Of a DNA stretch of 64,000 bases, positions 60,749 to 64,000 are shown in pieces. The stretch lies in NCBI RefSeq assembly GCF_041154455.1, contig NZ_AP028664.1, forward strand, positions 4,279,001 through 4,343,000, written 5' to 3'. This DNA comes from Variovorax sp. V213. Its GTDB lineage: Bacteria > Pseudomonadota > Gammaproteobacteria > Burkholderiales > Burkholderiaceae_C. Under the pieces are notes generated by a model. The model was not told the DNA's origin and made no database searches. It saw only the letters and a list, made by a program, of their open reading frames with translations. Numbering within the stretch: the first letter of the stretch is position 1; each line of letters starts with the position of its first letter. The position numbers were made by a program, and so were the translations under genes.

Positions 60749-61987
60749 TCAGGCCCCGCCGCCCTGGTACAGCCGGCTCGCGCGCCGCTGCAGGCGCTGC
60801 GCACCGGCCTCGTCACCGCGCTTGCGCAGCAAGAGCGCGAGGTGGATCAGCGCTTCGTGATGGTCAGGCTCCAGGTAGAGCGCCTTGCGGTATTGCTCGG
60901 CGGCATCTTCCGCGTTGCCGCTTGCGTCGCGCACCAGGCCGAGCAGGTGGAACACCTCGGCCGAAGGACCGTGCTGGCGCAGGTGCGCCTCGCAATGCGC
61001 CGCGGCGTCGGCCAGGTGCCCCTGGTCGGCAAGACGCCGCGCGCGGTCGATGCCGGTCGGTGCTTCGGCCGGCGCCGCAGGCGTGGGGACCAGCCGGGGC
61101 CGGGCGGGTGGGAGCGGCGCCGCGGCCACCGCGGGCGGCTTGCGCACGGGCACGAAAAGCGAAGGCGCCGCGCGGGGCTTCGTTTCGCTGCCGGCCGCCG
61201 GCCCCTTGCGGAAGGCGAACGCGAGCGGAAGCTTCGCGGAGATGAAGCCGTGGTCCGACAGCAAGGCCGTTTCCGAAGGGCCGACGAACAGCCAGCCGCG
61301 CGGCTTGAGCAGCCGCTTCAGCACCGCGATGGCGCGATCCTGCGTGGCGCGATCGAAGTAGATCAGCACGTTGCGGCAAAAGATGACGTCGTAGAGTTCC
61401 GCCTCGGCCATGAGGCCGTCCAGCAGGTTGCCGTGCCGGAATCGCACCGGCCGGCGCACCTCGTCCACCGGGCTGTGGCCACTTGCAGTTGCGACGAAGT
61501 AGCGATCGCGAAACGCCAGGTCGCTGCCGCGAAACGAGTTGCGGCCGTACACCGCACGCTGCGCCCGCGCCAGCGCGCGGTTGCTGATGTCCACGGCGTC
61601 GATGCGCAGCGCGCTTTGCGGAAAGCCCGCATCCAGCAGCGCCATGGCCAGCGAGTAAGGCTCCTCTCCCGTCGAGCACGGCACGCTCAGCAGGCGCAGA
61701 TCCGTCTGCCCCTGCAGGAGCCGCCCGTCCTCGCCAACCAGGCGCGCCAGCGCCGCGAAGGACGCCGGATCGCGGAAGAACCAGGTCTCCGGTACCACCA
61801 CGGCCTCGATGAGTTCCTGCAACTCCGGCGCTGAAGTGCCGAGCCGCTCCCAGTAGGCCTGTGCATCCGGCAGCTGGCAGGCGGCCAGCCGCTCCTGCAC
61901 CGCGCGCTGGACGACGGCCGAGCCGATCGAGGCGGCGTCCAGGCCCATCGCCTGCTTCAGCAGCTGCTCGAACGGGGCGACGTCCAT
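60749..61987 (-). CDS. wspC: WspC, CheR-like methyltransferase with TPR region
   Basis: SAM-dependent methyltransferase that methylates WspA and opposes WspF. The 412 residues contain the CheR domain with VVPETWFFRDPASF near 65, a SAM motif SVPCSTGEEPYSLAMALLD, and FCRNVLIYFDRATQD near 205. A Pro/Ala-rich linker (about 275-310) joins a C-terminal TPR segment (about 315-400) with AAAHCEAHLRQHGPSAEVFHLLG and AEQYRKALYLEPDHHEALIHLA. The ATG at 61987 shares one base with the wspB stop (TGATG); a longer open frame upstream is a shadow. Confidence 0.94.
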   Translation of the reverse strand: MDVAPFEQLLKQAMGLDAASIGSAVVQRAVQERLAACQLPDAQAYWERLGTSAPELQELIEAVVVPETWFFRDPASFAALARLVGEDGRLLQGQTDLRLLSVPCSTGEEPYSLAMALLDAGFPQSALRIDAVDISNRALARAQRAVYGRNSFRGSDLAFRDRYFVATASGHSPVDEVRRPVRFRHGNLLDGLMAEAELYDVIFCRNVLIYFDRATQDRAIAVLKRLLKPRGWLFVGPSETALLSDHGFISAKLPLAFAFRKGPAAGSETKPRAAPSLFVPVRKPPAVAAAPLPPARPRLVPTPAAPAEAPTGIDRARRLADQGHLADAAAHCEAHLRQHGPSAEVFHLLGLVRDASGNAEDAAEQYRKALYLEPDHHEALIHLALLLRKRGDEAGAQRLQRRASRLYQGGGA

Positions 61988-62451
61988 CACGCTGGCATCG
62001 CCTCTTTTTTGAACAACAGCGCCTGCAGCGGCGGCGGCAGCAGGCGTTGCACCTCGATGCGCTGGATCAACCCGCGCGCGTCGGCCGTGACCGGGCCCAG
62101 GTAGGACGCCGCATCGATGCTGACGCCGGCCGGAACGAAGTCGCCCTCGTCGCGCCGCAGCGTTTCGGTCACGCGTTCGGCCAGCAGGCCCAGCAGGTGG
62201 GGCCCGTCGGTCGGGTCGGGAAAATGCACGAGCACGATGCGCGTGCTCAGGCGGTCCGCACAGGGGCGGCCGAGCGCCAGTTGGCCGAGATCGATCACCG
62301 GCGCCGGGCTCCCGCGGTAGTGGCACAGGCCGGCCACTGCCGGGGGCGCGTGGGGGATCTCTTTCAAGCCGAGCCGCGGCAGCACGGCGACGACCTGGCC
62401 CGCGTCGAGCGCGTAGCGTTCAGTGCCGAGTTGAAAGAGGAGGAACAGCAT
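61987..62451 (-). CDS. wspB: WspB, CheW-like coupling protein
   Basis: Second CheW-type scaffold of the Wsp complex. The 154 residues are essentially one CheW domain: FLLFQLGTERYALDAGQVVAVLPRLGLKEIP, then GLCHYRGSPAPVIDLGQLALG and LLGLLAERVTETL. The C terminus ends LFKKEAMPA. It starts 19 bases after the wspA stop with AAAGAGGAGG-like sequence before the ATG, and its stop overlaps wspC. Confidence 0.93.
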   Translation of the reverse strand: MLFLLFQLGTERYALDAGQVVAVLPRLGLKEIPHAPPAVAGLCHYRGSPAPVIDLGQLALGRPCADRLSTRIVLVHFPDPTDGPHLLGLLAERVTETLRRDEGDFVPAGVSIDAASYLGPVTADARGLIQRIEVQRLLPPPLQALLFKKEAMPA

Positions 62452-62470
62452 CTGGCCGGCCCTCGCTGCC

Positions 62471-64000
62471 TCACGCCTCCGCCAGTTTGAAGCGCGAGAC
62501 TCCGCTGCGCAGGCCGCCGGCGGCCAGGTGCAGGCCGTCGATCGCCTGGCCGGACTGGCGCAGCGAGTCGACGGTCTGCTGGGCGGCTTCGCTCAACTGC
62601 GTGAGTGCCTGGCTGATCTGCTCGGCGCCGGTGGCCTGCGCCTGCACGCCCTCGCTGACCGCCACGAAACGCGGCGCCAGCGCCTGCACCTGCGCGATGA
62701 TCTGCGACAGCTGCGTGCCGACCTGCTGCACCTCCTGCATGCCGCGGCGCACCTCCTCCGAAAACTTGTCCATGCCCATGACGCCGGCCGACACCGCCGA
62801 CTGGATCTCCTTGACCATCTGCTCGATGTCGTAGGTGGCCACGGCCGTCTGGTCGGCGAGCCGGCGGATCTCCGTGGCGACCACGCCAAAGCCGCGCCCG
62901 AATTCGCCGGCCTTCTCGGCCTCGATGGCCGCATTGAGCGACAGCAGGTTGGTCTGGTCCGCCACCTTGGTGATGGTGGTGACGACCTGGTTGATGTTGC
63001 CGGCCTTTTCGCTCAGCACGGCGAGCTTGGCGTTGATCGACCCGACGGCTTCCATCACCTTGTGCATGGTCTCTCCCATGCGCAGCAGGCCTTCCTGCCC
63101 GCCGCCCGCCAGCGTGGCCGTTTCCTCGGCCACCTCCGACACCTCGCTCATGGTCCTCACCAGCTCGCGCGAGGTGGCGGAAATCTCCCGCGACGTCGCG
63201 CCGATCTCGGTGGTGGTGGCGGCGATCTCGCTGGCGGTGGCTTGCTGTTCCTTGGACGTGGCGGCGATCTCGGTCGCCGAGGTGTTGACCTGGATGCCGG
63301 ACTTCTGCACCTGGCCGAACAGCACCGTCAGCTGCTCCGTCATGCGATTGAAACCCTGCGCCAGGGTGCCGAACTCGTCGCGCCGCTCCAGGTCCAGGCG
63401 CTGGGTGAAGTCGCCGGTGCTGATCGCATCGGCGGCCGTGAGCAAGCGGCCCAGCGGCCGGGTGATCGACTGCAGCAGCGCGTAGCCGAGCGCCAGCGCC
63501 AGCAAGAGGGCTGCGGCAACACTGACCACGATGGCCACGTTGGCGGTCGTCACCGCCCCCATGATCTGCCGGGCCGCCTCCTCGCCATTCGACGCGTTGA
63601 AGTCGGCGACGACCTGGAGGGCGGTGCGGAGCTTCGCGAACTGCGGATCGAGTTGGTTGTGCAGCAGTGCCCGAGCCTCTTGGTTCTTGTTCTCCGTGCT
63701 CAACCGCAGGACATCCTCCTGCACACGCAAGTAGGGGGCGCGAAGATTCAGGAAGGCGTCGAAGTTCTCCCGGTCCTTGGCCGTGAAGATGGTGGTCTCA
63801 TAGCTGCGGGACAGCTTCTCCAGACTGGCCCGGTTGACCTGCAACTGCGCGTCGACACTGCGCATCTCGGCATCTTCGGTTTCGAGAACGTGCTTCTGCG
63901 TGAGCGCGAAATTGTCGAGCCAGGCAGCCTTCAGCTGGCTGCTGGCCGCCATCCCCGGCACCGCATCCTTCTGGATGACGGTCGCGTCCCCGGCCACGCG
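62471..64000 (-). CDS. wspA: WspA, methyl-accepting surface-sensing receptor (N-terminus beyond window)
   Basis: Membrane receptor at the head of the Wsp pathway. The window holds about 508 codons up to the right edge; relatives have about 540, so the first membrane helix is probably outside. Visible are a periplasmic four-helix-type domain, the second membrane segment (about 165-190 from the edge), a HAMP domain, and the signalling hairpin with TNLLSLNAAIEAEKAGEFGRGF. Just after HAMP lies a run of ATxxEI-type repeats (TEIAATSKEQ, SEIAATTTEI, REISATSREL) that is characteristic of WspA. No CheR-tethering pentapeptide is seen at the C terminus. First gene of wspA-B-C-D-E-F-R. Confidence 0.93.
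   Translation of the reverse strand, partial: RVAGDATVIQKDAVPGMAASSQLKAAWLDNFALTQKHVLETEDAEMRSVDAQLQVNRASLEKLSRSYETTIFTAKDRENFDAFLNLRAPYLRVQEDVLRLSTENKNQEARALLHNQLDPQFAKLRTALQVVADFNASNGEEAARQIMGAVTTANVAIVVSVAAALLLALALGYALLQSITRPLGRLLTAADAISTGDFTQRLDLERRDEFGTLAQGFNRMTEQLTVLFGQVQKSGIQVNTSATEIAATSKEQQATASEIAATTTEIGATSREISATSRELVRTMSEVSEVAEETATLAGGGQEGLLRMGETMHKVMEAVGSINAKLAVLSEKAGNINQVVTTITKVADQTNLLSLNAAIEAEKAGEFGRGFGVVATEIRRLADQTAVATYDIEQMVKEIQSAVSAGVMGMDKFSEEVRRGMQEVQQVGTQLSQIIAQVQALAPRFVAVSEGVQAQATGAEQISQALTQLSEAAQQTVDSLRQSGQAIDGLHLAAGGLRSGVSRFKLAEA

Overview
The window is a high-GC, gene-dense stretch of a betaproteobacterial chromosome. Gene content and protein style fit the Comamonadaceae and look most like Variovorax. 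The evidence is a complete dcw (division and cell wall) cluster in betaproteobacterial order, a DksA with a long Lys/Ala/Pro-rich N-terminal extension, a seven-gene Wsp surface-sensing operon, and many GTG starts and ATGA overlaps. The assignment comes from recognising protein families; no search was run. I see no rRNA, tRNA, CRISPR array, insertion sequence or prophage.

Layout. (1) 1-7.3 kb, minus strand: aroG (DAHP synthase) with an upstream leader peptide and terminator that look like an attenuator; a BamE-like lipoprotein; tldD; rodA; and a NarL/LuxR-type two-component pair. (2) 7.6-15.7 kb, mostly plus strand: a YqiA-like esterase, an RNB-domain exoribonuclease, a TonB-like protein, aroE, mtgA, a PlsC/CdsA-like phospholipid pair and ruvC, with a DUF2809 membrane protein on the minus strand. 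(3) 15.7-18.3 kb: a divergent SHMT-like enzyme facing a GcvA-like LysR regulator, then a 58-residue membrane protein. (4) 18.3-37.5 kb, minus strand: mraZ-rsmH-ftsL-ftsI-murE-murF-mraY-murD-ftsW-murG-murC-ddl-ftsQ-ftsA-ftsZ, followed by lpxC. A promoter and four MraZ-type 10-bp repeats lie in front of mraZ. (5) 37.7-42.4 kb, minus strand: dksA, a STAS-like protein, hslV and hslU. (6) 42.8-50.9 kb: a DUF945 protein, a CobW-type GTPase, an RlmI-like methyltransferase, xerC, a YdcF-like protein, a DUF484 protein, dapF, a DsbA-like isomerase and an I78-like lipoprotein. (7) 51-55.7 kb, accessory: a small HExxH protein, a monooxygenase-fold protein, an AraC regulator and a Tat-exported phospholipase C with a probable Pho box. 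(8) 55.7-64 kb, minus strand: wspA(partial)-B-C-D-E-F-R.

How the genes fit together. Envelope synthesis dominates. The dcw enzymes make and flip lipid II and assemble the divisome. MurE carries the meso-DAP signature and dapF supplies meso-DAP. RodA and MtgA add glycan polymerisation outside the dcw cluster, and lpxC starts lipid A synthesis. aroG and aroE are two steps of the shikimate pathway. The Wsp genes form a chemotaxis-like relay from WspA through WspE to the diguanylate cyclase WspR, with WspC and WspF as the adaptation pair.

The observations I rate highest are the aromatic leader peptide and attenuator before aroG, the zinc-ligand-less DksA with a histone-H1-like tail, the roughly 195-residue acidic/proline insert in MurD, the four-repeat MraZ operator, the proline-tract insert in PlsC, the Pho-box-like repeats before the phospholipase gene, and the orphan HExxH protein.
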